The notes under the pieces were generated by a model, which did no database searches, was not told the origin of the DNA, and worked only from the letters and a program-made list of their open reading frames with translations. From positions 1 to 35,705 of the forward strand of contig CACZYF010000031.1 of NCBI GenBank assembly GCA_902785355.1: DNA of 35,705 nt, given 5' to 3'. Both the position numbers and the translations under genes were made by a program. The stretch comes from an uncultured Ruminococcus sp. GTDB lineage: Bacteria; Bacillota; Clostridia; Oscillospirales; Acutalibacteraceae. The stretch's first letter is position 1, and each line of letters starts with the position of its first letter. Below, piece after piece: positions 7,451-15,030 of this stretch.

Positions 7451-8692
7451 ATGAAAAAATTCATCATTATTTCAACCATTCTCATTCTGCTCGCGGCAGG
7501 AGCTTTCGGCTATTCGCTCTACCACTATATGAGCGTTACCGGTATGCTGAACAGCCGGGCGGCGCAGACGACATCCGTGACCGTGAAGCAGAATCCGTCC
7601 GAGAACACGAACGCGACCGAAACGCCCGCGGCAGGTATGTCTGATACCGCGGGCGAAGGTCTGTTCGCGGCAAGTATGCAGAAGGCGGAAAAGTATGTAG
7701 AAACGCTCTCGAAGGAGCAGATGGTCGGTCAGGTCATCCTGGGCGTATGCGACGACTCGTCGACCGCCGTTGCGCAGATGAATCAGTATTCTCTCGCGGG
7801 AATGCTTTTTCAATATTCGAATTTCCAGTCCATGACGCCCGAACAGGTCGCCGATGCGCTCAAAAGCATCCAGACGCAGACGACCGTCAAGCCGATCCTT
7901 GCCGCTCAGGAGGAGGGCGGAACCTATACCACCATCTCCGATCTGCCCGCATATACCGAGTATGATTTCAACGCGCCGCGTTACACCTTCACCTCCGGAG
8001 GCTTACAGGCGGTCGAGAAGGCAGAGCTCGATAAGGCTGAAATGCTCAAGAAATCCGGATTTAACCTCAACCTCGCGCCGGTGGTCGACTTCTGCACCGA
8101 CGCCACTCAGATGATGTATTCCCGCTCGATCGGCGACGATATCGATACGGTAGCGGCGTTTGCCGAGTATGCGGGTAAGTTTGTGCAGGCAAAGGGCGTA
8201 TCCGTCGCATTAAAGCATTTTCCCGGCTGCGGAAGCATCCCGTCCTCCTACGGCTATGAGGCGATCGAGGACGACCGCTCCGCCGAGAGTATCCGAAATA
8301 CCGATTACACCCCGTTCAAGAAGGGCGCTGCGGCGGGCGCTCACTTCATCATGATGTCCAATGTTGTGGTGAAAAATATCGACCCGACCCATACTGCCGC
8401 TCTTTCTCCGACGCTTCACAAGGAGCTGCGTGAAACAGTCGGCTTCAGCGGTCTGATCATGACTGATCTGCTGGATGGCGACGGCGTGGATTATACCGCC
8501 TATGCCGAGGGCAAAAAGCCTGTTGTACAGGCGATCCTTGCCGGTAATGATATTGTTTTCGTCAAGGATTATGCGACAGCTCACGCCGATATCCTCGCCG
8601 CTGTGAACGACGGCACCATCACCGAGAAACAGCTCAAGGAAGCCTGTACCCGCGTGATCGCCTACAAGTACACCGCCGGCATTATCAGCTGA
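7451..8692 (+). CDS. Glycoside hydrolase family 3-like exported protein (NagZ-like, altered catalytic loop)
   Basis: The 413-residue protein has an N-terminal membrane/signal segment (MKKFIIISTILILLAAGA), a Thr-rich linker and a GH3 barrel of the NagZ (beta-N-acetylhexosaminidase) type. KHFPGCG at 255-261 matches the KHFPGHG substrate-binding motif, and MTD with Asp339 fits the nucleophile. The D-S/T-H dyad that supplies the acid/base in NagZ-type enzymes is expected shortly after KHFPG, but here the loop reads SIPSSYGYEAIEDDRS and has no His. The protein may therefore have changed chemistry or be a non-catalytic binder. I chose 7451 because GGAGG (7438-7442) sits 8 nt upstream and the signal segment begins there; the frame stays open further upstream. 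Single-gene transcript, with its own promoter and terminator. Confidence 0.82.
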   Translation: MKKFIIISTILILLAAGAFGYSLYHYMSVTGMLNSRAAQTTSVTVKQNPSENTNATETPAAGMSDTAGEGLFAASMQKAEKYVETLSKEQMVGQVILGVCDDSSTAVAQMNQYSLAGMLFQYSNFQSMTPEQVADALKSIQTQTTVKPILAAQEEGGTYTTISDLPAYTEYDFNAPRYTFTSGGLQAVEKAELDKAEMLKKSGFNLNLAPVVDFCTDATQMMYSRSIGDDIDTVAAFAEYAGKFVQAKGVSVALKHFPGCGSIPSSYGYEAIEDDRSAESIRNTDYTPFKKGAAAGAHFIMMSNVVVKNIDPTHTAALSPTLHKELRETVGFSGLIMTDLLDGDGVDYTAYAEGKKPVVQAILAGNDIVFVKDYATAHADILAAVNDGTITEKQLKEACTRVIAYKYTAGIIS

Positions 8693-8712
8693 CGTCCTTT
8701 ATATTTGATCGT

Positions 8713-8750
8713 TACTCCCTGACTTGTCTCGGCGGGTCAGGGAGTATTTA
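8713..8750 (+). terminator. Terminator of the GH3-like gene
   Basis: Perfect 11-bp stem TACTCCCTGAC (8713-8723) / GTCAGGGAGTA (8736-8746), followed by tttatt. Confidence 0.88.
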
Positions 8751-8810
8751 TTGGTAATCAGACAGCCTTATACTGCCGGAAATCAGAGTTTATGAGAGGA
8801 AGATATCGAA

Positions 8811-9239
8811 ATGAATGAGAGATTGAACGAGCTGATCGAGACGATCGTGAATCTTTCCACAGCGGAGAAATACGCGCTGATCGAGGATAGCTACCGACAG
8901 ATACGCGGCGACTTCCGTAATTTTGACGACAGCGGCGATACGCCCGCGCTTGCGGCGCTTGCCGCCGTGAACGGCGAGGTGACCTACTCCGAGCGTATGG
9001 CGGTGCGTCGGGTCCTCGCGATGGAGGGGATCGCTATGGATGATGAACAGCTCAAGCGGTTTTTCATGACCTCGATGGCGCATGAGCGCTTTAGCAAGCT
9101 CGCCGCGTTTTCAAAAACGCTCGACGACGATAAGCGCGCGGCGCTGTTTACCTTTACTGCCGCGATCTGCTCCTGTGATAACCGTATCGACGAGAGAGAG
9201 TATGATTATCTCCGCCGTTTGGTAGATGATTGTACATGA
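8811..9239 (+). CDS. TerB-like helical protein of unknown function
   Basis: The 142-residue protein has no signal peptide or membrane segment and is predicted mostly helical. Two stretches, LAALAAVNGEVTYSERMAV and FTAAICSCDNRIDEREYDYL, each have the pattern hydrophobic helix, Asn/Asp-Gly/Arg turn, Glu that is typical of TerB-like (tellurite-resistance B, COG3793-type) domains, where acidic residues in the turns can bind metal. No other ter genes are nearby, so a role in tellurite resistance is not implied. An AGAGGA ribosome-binding site precedes the ATG by 10 nt. It stands alone between the GH3-like gene's terminator and the long gap at 9240-9726. Confidence 0.7.
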   Translation: MNERLNELIETIVNLSTAEKYALIEDSYRQIRGDFRNFDDSGDTPALAALAAVNGEVTYSERMAVRRVLAMEGIAMDDEQLKRFFMTSMAHERFSKLAAFSKTLDDDKRAALFTFTAAICSCDNRIDEREYDYLRRLVDDCT

Positions 9240-9255
9240 ATCCGATTCGGTAATG

Positions 9256-9295
9256 CTTCCGCGGCTTTTCTGTAAAGGCGTCTCCGGAGCGGAAG
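9256..9295. other. Hairpin after the TerB-like gene
   Basis: CTTCCGC (9256-9262) and GCGGAAG (9289-9295) form a 7-bp stem around a 26-nt loop. No T run follows, so it is a poor intrinsic terminator; it could be a processing or weak termination site. The DNA from 9300 to 9460 is very AT-rich and I see nothing else in it. Confidence 0.4.
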
Positions 9296-9460
9296 AGCGG
9301 CGCATATTGCCAAAAAAGAAAAAATCAAGAACCGATCGATAAATGATACAATATTTGTGCATTTTGACAAAATTCTGAATTTGTTGTAATTCTACCATAT
9401 TTAATTTCAATATTGTAATTATAATTCGTCGATTTTAATAATAATTTACAAAAACTGTTA

Positions 9461-9489
9461 TTGACAACGCCCGATCCAATGTTTATAAT
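9461..9489 (+). promoter_or_regulatory. Perfect sigma-A promoter of the cohesin gene
   Basis: TTGACA (9461-9466), 17 nt, TATAAT (9484-9489). Transcription should start near 9496, giving an unusually long leader of about 230 nt. Confidence 0.88.
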
Positions 9490-9495
9490 AAGACT

Positions 9496-9712
9496 CGTAT
9501 AGGTGCCTTGGCGTCTCTGCGGGCAGCGGAGGTCGGTCGGGCACAGTACATGATGCTTTGGGGTCTGCGCTTTAGGGCAGAGACCGAGGCATCCGCCGCT
9601 CGGAATCCCGGACGGCGCATACGCACCCCGGACAGGGGATCATCTGTCCCCGATATATGAAGACTGTGGGATTAGTAGTATATCGGTATCAATCCAATCC
9701 CGCAAATTCTTG
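9496..9712 (+). ncRNA. Candidate structured 5' leader RNA (possible riboswitch or attenuator)
   Basis: A GC-rich island in AT-rich DNA, between a perfect promoter and the cohesin gene. Five hairpins can be drawn in order: GTGCC 9503-9507/GGCAC 9540-9544 around CTCTGC/GCGGAG (9515-9531, loop GGGCA); GATGC/GCATC at 9552-9593 with inner GTCT/AGAC; CGCCG/CGGCG at 9594-9617 with inner CGG/CCG; a 9626-9652 element where GGACAG/CTGTCC and GGGGA/TCCCC exclude each other; and GGGATT/AATCCC at 9669-9701. GGTGC (9502-9506) could instead pair with GCACC (9623-9627) to close a multi-branch junction. The opening ataggtgcc recalls cobalamin riboswitches, but their conserved core is absent. I recognise no known class. 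Confidence 0.55.
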
Positions 9713-9726
9713 AAAGGAGCTTGGTC

Positions 9727-10992
9727 ATGAACAAGCGAATCTTATCTATCTTGCTTTGTTTAATGCTGGTTGCTTCTTTACTGGTATTGGCCGTACCGGT
9801 TAACGCCATTATGCCTTCGCATAATGTCGAGCTGAAAGTAACCGCAGATAAGACAAACGCAAAACCCGGTGATACAATTACTTTCACCGTAACTATGGGC
9901 CCTGTTGAGGCTCTCGGAACTCTTCAGATGGTAATGGATATTCCTACCGGTCTTACCTACGTTCCTAAATCCGGTACTACCATCAACAAGGCTGAGTTAG
10001 GCTTTGACGACATCGCGTTCACCGATGAATCCCTGATGATCAACGGCGTCCGTTCCGAGTATGAAGAGGACGGCGTGAAAACCGGCGGTTATGTCAGCAC
10101 TACCGATACCACGATCGGTTCCTATCAGGTAACGGTCGATGATAACGCTGCTGCCGGCGATTATACCGTTAGTCTTACGAACCTTGAGTTCTACGATTGC
10201 CTCGATTGGGAAGACGCTACTTCTTTGTACTACGTCACTCCCGCGGTCGTAACTATCGGTGCTTCCGAGGACGCTACCGAGGCTGCTACCGAGGCTGCTA
10301 CCGAGGCTGTAACTGAGGCTGCTACCGAGGCTGCTACCGAGGCTGCTACCGAGGCTGTTACCGAGGCTGCTACCGAGGCCGCTACCGAGGCTGCTACCGA
10401 GCCCGTACACGTACATGATATCATCTTTGTACCCGAAGTACCCGCTACTACCACAGCAGACGGTATGGCTGCTCACTATGAGTGTACCGATCCCGGCTGT
10501 GCAGGCAAGTACTTTGCTGACGCTACCGGTTCCGCTGAGGTCACTCTCGAGGATCTGATCATCCCCAAGATCACTCCCACCGAGCCCGTAACCGAGGCTG
10601 TTACCGAGGCTGTAACTGAGGCTGCTACCGAGGCTGTAACTGAGGCTGCTACTGAGGCTGCTACCGAGGCTGCTACCGAGGCTGCTACCGAGGCTGCTAC
10701 TGAGGTCGTAACTCCTACCGAGGACGCTACTCAGGCTGCTGGGGATCCCACCGAGGTCGTAACTCCTACCGAGGGCGCTACCGAGGCTGCTACTCAGGCT
10801 GCTACTCAGGCTGCAACCACTCCCGCGTCCAAGGATCAGTCTACTAAGGATTCTTCCAACAAGACTACCACTTCTCCGAAGACCGGCGACAGCACCAACA
10901 TGTATCTGTGGATGCTGATCATGCTCGCGTCTATGGTTGGCGCAGGCGCAGTTCTGTACACTGCTAAGCGCAAGGGTATCTTCACAAAGTAA
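9727..10992 (+). CDS. Wall-anchored cohesin-like surface protein with SPKTGD sorting signal
   Basis: The 421-residue secreted protein has a signal peptide (about 1-28), a beta-rich domain at about 35-178 that looks like a cohesin (VELKVTADKTNAKPGDTITF start, YYVTPAVVTIG end), a Thr-Glu-Ala repeat linker (about 179-226), a short domain (HDIIFVPEVPATTTADG to LEDLIIPKI) seen in Firmicutes surface proteins, a second repeat linker, and a sorting signal: S383-P-K-T-G-D388, a membrane helix and the tail KRKGIFTK. SPKTG is the type of signal read by class B sortases such as C. difficile SrtB. With dockerin proteins nearby, the likely role is to hold them on the cell wall. ATG 9727 is chosen because GGAG (9716-9719) is 7 nt upstream; the in-frame TTG at 9721 is too close. 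The cohesin call is by eye; another adhesin fold is possible. Confidence 0.75.
   Translation: MNKRILSILLCLMLVASLLVLAVPVNAIMPSHNVELKVTADKTNAKPGDTITFTVTMGPVEALGTLQMVMDIPTGLTYVPKSGTTINKAELGFDDIAFTDESLMINGVRSEYEEDGVKTGGYVSTTDTTIGSYQVTVDDNAAAGDYTVSLTNLEFYDCLDWEDATSLYYVTPAVVTIGASEDATEAATEAATEAVTEAATEAATEAATEAVTEAATEAATEAATEPVHVHDIIFVPEVPATTTADGMAAHYECTDPGCAGKYFADATGSAEVTLEDLIIPKITPTEPVTEAVTEAVTEAATEAVTEAATEAATEAATEAATEAATEVVTPTEDATQAAGDPTEVVTPTEGATEAATQAATQAATTPASKDQSTKDSSNKTTTSPKTGDSTNMYLWMLIMLASMVGAGAVLYTAKRKGIFTK
10268..10404 (+). repeat. In-frame Thr-Glu-Ala codon repeats, block 1
   Basis: The 12-nt unit gctaccgaggct and close variants (gtaactgaggct, gttaccgaggct) repeat about eleven times and encode ATEA/VTEA. 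Unit length is a multiple of three, so copy changes keep the frame and only alter stalk length. Confidence 0.85.
10579..10712 (+). repeat. In-frame Thr-Glu-Ala codon repeats, block 2
   Basis: A second run of the same 12-nt units, about eleven copies, follows the short middle domain of the cohesin-like protein. Near-identical DNA in the two blocks makes recombination between them possible, which would remove the middle domain. Confidence 0.85.
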
Positions 10993-11016
10993 TTTGTAAT
11001 CCCTGAGGCTAAGGGC

Positions 11017-11039
11017 GGCGACGGTTATCCGCCGTCGCC
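11017..11039 (+). terminator. Weak terminator hairpin after the cohesin gene
   Basis: GGCGACGG (11017-11024) / CCGTCGCC (11032-11039) followed by ctgatgttttc. A second long foldback follows, GATGTTTTCA (11042-11051) / TGAAAACATC (11088-11097). Confidence 0.5.
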
Positions 11040-11126
11040 CTGATGTTTTCAGCCTTCAGTTCTTGCTCATTATCGAGAGCTGAACGGTGAAAACATCGGT
11101 CGAACCGAAATTATCCCGATGCTAAT

Positions 11127-11158
11127 GCGCCTGTCGTTTCGGCGGGCGCTGTTTTCTT
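11127..11158 (+). terminator. Strong terminator between cohesin and sortase genes
   Basis: A 10-bp stem (GCGCCTGTCG 11127-11136 / CGGCGGGCGC 11140-11149, two T-G pairs) with a TTT loop, followed by tgttttctt. It lowers or separates expression of the downstream pair. Confidence 0.8.
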
Positions 11159-11188
11159 AAATACAATATACAATAAAGGATTGATTTC

Positions 11189-11713
11189 ATGAAACACACA
11201 GAACAAAATGCCGCGTCAGCCGTATCGCCCGAAAAGAAACAGAGCCAGAAGTATGTCGTTATCGGCGTTCTCGCCGTGCTGGCGGTTATCATCGTGGTCG
11301 CTCTTGTCGTTTTACTGAGAGGCTGCTCCGGCCCTTCCGGTACCAACGGCAACTATGAAGGCTCCTTCACCTCGCCTAACTCCGTATTGGGGTACTCCAA
11401 CGGTCAGATCCCGACTACCGGTAATCGTCATGATGTTACCGTCACCGGCGACGGCGGTCCCGACGCGATGGAGGTCATGGGCAACTGGCGCATAGATGAG
11501 GTCACGGTCTATAAGTTTGACGGCTACGGCAGAGGTGTTATGCTGACGAACGTAGATAATTATACCTTTGCTTACAGCGCGATCAACGGTCATCTGATCA
11601 TTGACTTTGACGTTGATAACGCGATGGACTGCGATTATACCTACAAGATCTCCGGTGATAATCTGACCATTACGCGCGGCGGCAAGGACTTTAAGTTCAC
11701 AAAGGAGTCCTGA
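11189..11713 (+). CDS. Membrane-anchored protein, DUF5640-like
   Basis: The 174-residue protein has a short cytoplasmic N-terminus, one membrane helix (about 29-50) and an external domain of about 115 residues. The repeating pattern W-x(5-6)-TVYKFDGYGRG, YTFAYSAINGHLIIDF, YTYKISGDNLTI resembles the small beta-barrel DUF5640 found in Clostridiales lipoproteins. RGCSG just after the helix is a poor lipobox. AAGGA at 11176-11180 fits the start. It overlaps the following sortase gene by one base (TGATG), so the two are translationally coupled and may work together; it is not a sortase substrate, since it lacks a sorting signal. Function unknown. Confidence 0.72.
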   Translation: MKHTEQNAASAVSPEKKQSQKYVVIGVLAVLAVIIVVALVVLLRGCSGPSGTNGNYEGSFTSPNSVLGYSNGQIPTTGNRHDVTVTGDGGPDAMEVMGNWRIDEVTVYKFDGYGRGVMLTNVDNYTFAYSAINGHLIIDFDVDNAMDCDYTYKISGDNLTITRGGKDFKFTKES

Positions 11714-12561
11714 TGAAACACGCAGCACCTACACCTCCTGCCAAGAAGAAAGGCGGCAGGGCGGTCGTAATCATTCTATTGATTATCTTTATCGGCGGCT
11801 TTTGCGTCGGCGGTTTTATGCTCGGCAAGACGCTCTTGACAGCGAAGCATGAACAGGAGACCTATGATAAGCTGCACCAAATCGTTGATGAAGCCGACAA
11901 CGGCGACGAGCTAAGTGAGAAGGGCACTCTTCGTAAGTACGATCCGCTGTACGATTTGAACAAGGATTTTTTCGGCTGGCTTAAGATCGAGGGTACAAAG
12001 ATCGATTATCCCGTGATGTACAGGCCGAACGATAACGAGTATTATCTGCATCATGATTTCTACGGTGAGTATTCCGAGAGCGGTATGCTGTTTATCGACG
12101 GTGACTGTCCCGCGGATGGGAACTACTTCCTGATCTACGGTCATCACATGCGTAACGGCAGTATGTTCGGCAGCCTTCCCGATTATATTGACCAAAAGTT
12201 CTATGAGAAACACAAGACGATCTTCTTCGATACGCGTTATGAACGCCGCGATTATGAGATCTGTGCCGTATTTTACTCCGAGGTCTATGACGTGAAGGAT
12301 GAGGCGGGCAGATTCTGTTATTATAACTACAAGGATCTCAGCTCCAAGCAGGAATTCGAGGAGTATGTCGCCAACATCAAGGAACGCTCTCTCTATGATA
12401 CCGGCGTCACGCCCAAGTTCGGCGATGACCTGATCGTGCTCTCGACATGTAATTACCATACCGAGGACGGCAGATTTGTTGTAGTCGCCCGCAAGGTGAA
12501 GCAAGAGAAGAAGCAACCCGAGACCACCGCTCCGACCTCAGTGCCTGCAACTGTAAAATGA
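11713..12561 (+). CDS. srtB: Second class B sortase
   Basis: The 282-residue membrane-anchored cysteine transpeptidase has one N-terminal helix (about 17-38) and a catalytic domain with His144 (YGHHM), Cys246 (LSTC) and Arg254 (EDGRFVVVARKV). The tail is a Thr/Pro linker. It shares the motifs of the sortase at 5014 but the two differ widely outside the core, so they are old paralogues and may read different signals. Its start codon overlaps the upstream stop by one base, with GGAG just before it. Being 720 nt downstream of the SPKTGD protein makes it the nearest candidate enzyme for that substrate. Confidence 0.93.
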   Translation: MKHAAPTPPAKKKGGRAVVIILLIIFIGGFCVGGFMLGKTLLTAKHEQETYDKLHQIVDEADNGDELSEKGTLRKYDPLYDLNKDFFGWLKIEGTKIDYPVMYRPNDNEYYLHHDFYGEYSESGMLFIDGDCPADGNYFLIYGHHMRNGSMFGSLPDYIDQKFYEKHKTIFFDTRYERRDYEICAVFYSEVYDVKDEAGRFCYYNYKDLSSKQEFEEYVANIKERSLYDTGVTPKFGDDLIVLSTCNYHTEDGRFVVVARKVKQEKKQPETTAPTSVPATVK

Positions 12562-12566
12562 ACATA

Positions 12567-12594
12567 AAAAGAGGCTGCGTCTGCAGCCTCTTTT
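12567..12594. terminator. Bidirectional terminator between convergent genes
   Basis: AAAA, GAGGCTGC (12571-12578), 4-nt loop, GCAGCCTC (12583-12590), TTTT. It serves the sortase gene on the plus strand and the peptidase gene on the minus strand. Confidence 0.9.
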
Positions 12595-12605
12595 GTATTC
12601 AGCGA

Positions 12606-14876
12606 TCAAGCGAGCGGTATATGAGCGGCGCTGTTTCGGTTATCGATGGTGAAGGTATAATCATCGCGCCGGATGACCGGCGGACTGTCGGTATAGCCGA
12701 GCGCCTCAAGCTCTTCGGGTGTGTAGTTGTCCCATTCATTCGGTAAGCCGACATAGGGGAGAATGTACAGCTCCAGCCGGTGACCCGCTTCAATGGTGTA
12801 GATATTCGGATTCAGATATAAACGGTATTCATACCATTCGCCGCTTTGTGCCGGATTAGCCGTATCGACCGCGCTTGACGGAAGATAACCCGCGTGAGGG
12901 TCACGCAGATCCATGATTCCCGAGGCGATGATCTTCCTGTGAACCGGGGTGTTGTTCCAACGGACGAGCTTGTCGCTGTCGATATAGGGCGAGCCGCCGA
13001 TCACAGTTTGCGAAATGCCGGATGATGTCGGAACGAAAGCGTCAAACGGCTCGTCGGAGTAATCGACCAGGATCGCCGCGACGGTCGGGTTATCGGTGCT
13101 CAGGTTATCGGTTTTGAGCCTGAGCGCTATTTCTGCCGTTCCCTTGACGGTTATCGGTTGTTTGACTTCGGTTTTCCACAGCGCCGCACAGTCACAGGAC
13201 TGACCGTTGAGCGTGTGTTCCATTAGGTTGCCGGTCGTTTTATATGCGCCCTTTGCGCTGACCTGCGTGAACTCAGCGCTGCAGTCGGGAGATAAGCTCA
13301 TCGAGCTTTCTTCATCCAAGCTGTCATAATGAGTGAAGCTGCCGTCCGTGTTGTTCTGCGCGAGAACACAGGGGAGGTTCTCGATCCCGTTGACGACCCC
13401 CGCCAGATAGTGGCTGAACCAGCGGTTGAGCAGCTCCTTATAGGTCATATCCTCGATCATGATGTCTGTGCAATCGTTTGAGCCTGCGGGGCGTGTGTGA
13501 CCGTTCTGCAGAAGCAGCAGCTTCGGCGTGATTCCGCACCGCTCAAATGCGCGGCGCATGAGATCGGCATGCTTCGGGGTGACGTTATCATCGTTCAAGC
13601 CCTGCACGATCAGGGCGGACGTCTTCAGCGATTCGGTGTAGGAGGTATAGTCCCGGCTCTCCCAATAGGCACCGTAATTACCTTGTAGGGCGGCCTGCTC
13701 GTTGACGGCATACAGCCGCCAGCGTTCATACAGCGCCTTCAGCGGCGGCAGGGCTCCGTCAAAGAACCGCGAAGCGCAAAAACCGCTGAGAAAGGCGCCG
13801 TAATCATATTCAGCTGTGGTCGGCGTCCCCTGCGAATTGGTGTAGTCATACCAGCTTGCCGGGGCTGAGACAGGGACGATCGTTTTCAGCCCTTTGACGC
13901 CGCTTGCCGCGACTTCGAGCGCCGCTGCTCCGCTGTAGGAGAAGCCGGTCATTCCGACGCTGCCGCTCGACCAGTCTGCCTTGACCGCACAATTATCGTC
14001 ACGGTCGATATAGGCGGCACGATCACCGCAGAGCCATTCGACGATACACTTGAAGGCGTCCGCCTCCATCCGGCTGCCGCTGAGCGTAAAGCCCTCGGAG
14101 CCCTTTGTGCCTAAGCCCGCCGAGCCCGCGACGGCAAAGCCGCGTGACAGCAGATCGCTGTGATCGCGATAGTTTGTGTAGTAATCAATGTCGGAGCTTT
14201 TAAACAAGCTTGCCGCGTACTCGGTCGTAACACAGCCGGCAGGCACACGTTTTGAGGGTTGGTTGTGCAACAGGGATTCCGGTAATTCTTCAACCGCGCT
14301 CGAGAAAACCGTCCGAGGATCTCTTGTTCCCGCGCTGTAGGGATTTGCTTCAAGGATCACCGGCGCCGGATAATCCCCCTCCGCCGCGGGCCGGGGCAGC
14401 TGAACCCAGGTCTTGACGAGATCCGGCTTACCGTCGAGATCGGTATCATAATCTGTCTCGACATATACAGTGAAACGGACGACGTCGGCGGACTCGGCGA
14501 CATTATCCACGGTAAGATCGAGAATCCTTTGCGCCGTTCCGTTCTCAAAGCGCATCGTCCTACGTGCGACCGGATTGCCGATCGGACAGGCGACGAACAT
14601 TCCGGCGAGACTGCGCTGCAGAAGGGTCGCGTCGATAATGTCGATATCGCCGTCGCGATTGACGTCGCCGAGGTTCTCTCCCTTGAAGGAGAGCGCTTTC
14701 ATCAGCGCTCCGTGACGCAGAATTACCGTTATATCGATGATCTCTATCTCGCCGTTGACGTCGGCGTCACCGAGGAGAAAGTCAGCTTCACCCGCTGAGC
14801 AGGCGGAGCCGGACATGCATAGCGCTCCCGCAACGCACAGACAGCACAGGAAAAAGGACAAAAGACGACGTTTCAT
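12606..14876 (-). CDS. Secreted X-Pro dipeptidyl-peptidase-like hydrolase (S15/CocE) with N-terminal dockerin
   Basis: The 756-residue protein has a signal peptide (about 1-29), an N-terminal dockerin (about 34-95: two calcium-loop repeats GDADVNGEIEIIDI and GDVNRDGDIDIIDATLLQRS), an alpha/beta-hydrolase domain of the PepX/CocE family, and the beta-sandwich PepX C-terminal domain. The nucleophile is Ser313 in GFSYSG, His460 lies in QNGHTRP, and the acid is in the DDNVTP stretch. PepX enzymes remove X-Pro dipeptides; CocE relatives cleave esters or beta-lactams, so the exact substrate is open. Family members are usually cytoplasmic or plain secreted, so the dockerin is notable. AAAGGAGGT ribosome-binding site 6 nt upstream. 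A MITE lies between this site and the promoter. Confidence 0.85.
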   Translation of the reverse strand: MKRRLLSFFLCCLCVAGALCMSGSACSAGEADFLLGDADVNGEIEIIDITVILRHGALMKALSFKGENLGDVNRDGDIDIIDATLLQRSLAGMFVACPIGNPVARRTMRFENGTAQRILDLTVDNVAESADVVRFTVYVETDYDTDLDGKPDLVKTWVQLPRPAAEGDYPAPVILEANPYSAGTRDPRTVFSSAVEELPESLLHNQPSKRVPAGCVTTEYAASLFKSSDIDYYTNYRDHSDLLSRGFAVAGSAGLGTKGSEGFTLSGSRMEADAFKCIVEWLCGDRAAYIDRDDNCAVKADWSSGSVGMTGFSYSGAAALEVAASGVKGLKTIVPVSAPASWYDYTNSQGTPTTAEYDYGAFLSGFCASRFFDGALPPLKALYERWRLYAVNEQAALQGNYGAYWESRDYTSYTESLKTSALIVQGLNDDNVTPKHADLMRRAFERCGITPKLLLLQNGHTRPAGSNDCTDIMIEDMTYKELLNRWFSHYLAGVVNGIENLPCVLAQNNTDGSFTHYDSLDEESSMSLSPDCSAEFTQVSAKGAYKTTGNLMEHTLNGQSCDCAALWKTEVKQPITVKGTAEIALRLKTDNLSTDNPTVAAILVDYSDEPFDAFVPTSSGISQTVIGGSPYIDSDKLVRWNNTPVHRKIIASGIMDLRDPHAGYLPSSAVDTANPAQSGEWYEYRLYLNPNIYTIEAGHRLELYILPYVGLPNEWDNYTPEELEALGYTDSPPVIRRDDYTFTIDNRNSAAHIPLA

Positions 14877-14892
14877 GCGGCGACCTCCTTTT

Positions 14893-15017
14893 ATACTAAT
14901 CCTTAATAAAAACCTTTATCATCTATTGCGCTATATTTCGTATAGCTTTGTTGGGCTCCTTGACAGGCGCCAGCCTGTCTGCGTCTCTGATTAAATCTTT
15001 TTATCAAGGATTAGTAT
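14893..15017. mobile_element. MITE with 20-bp terminal inverted repeats
   Basis: ATACTAATCCTTAATAAAAA (14893-14912) is matched by its reverse complement at 14998-15017 with one mismatch. The 125-bp element has no coding capacity and contains a perfect 7-bp hairpin GACAGGC/GCCTGTC near 14962-14979. A shortened copy is at 213-254. Together with the flanking promoters, this accounts for the gap 14877-15227. Confidence 0.75.
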
Positions 15018-15030
15018 GATTCTTGATATG

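Noticed and set aside
9496-9560. Cobalamin riboswitch before the cohesin gene
   Set aside because: The start ataggtgcc fits, but the conserved core elements (GGGAA and the GCCACTG box) are not found in order.
9997-10476. Minus-strand SSLGSSLG repeat protein
   Set aside because: It is the reverse reading of the Thr-Glu-Ala codon repeats of the cohesin-like gene.
10268-10712. CRISPR-like tandem repeats
   Set aside because: Units are contiguous 12-nt codon repeats without spacers and lie inside a gene.
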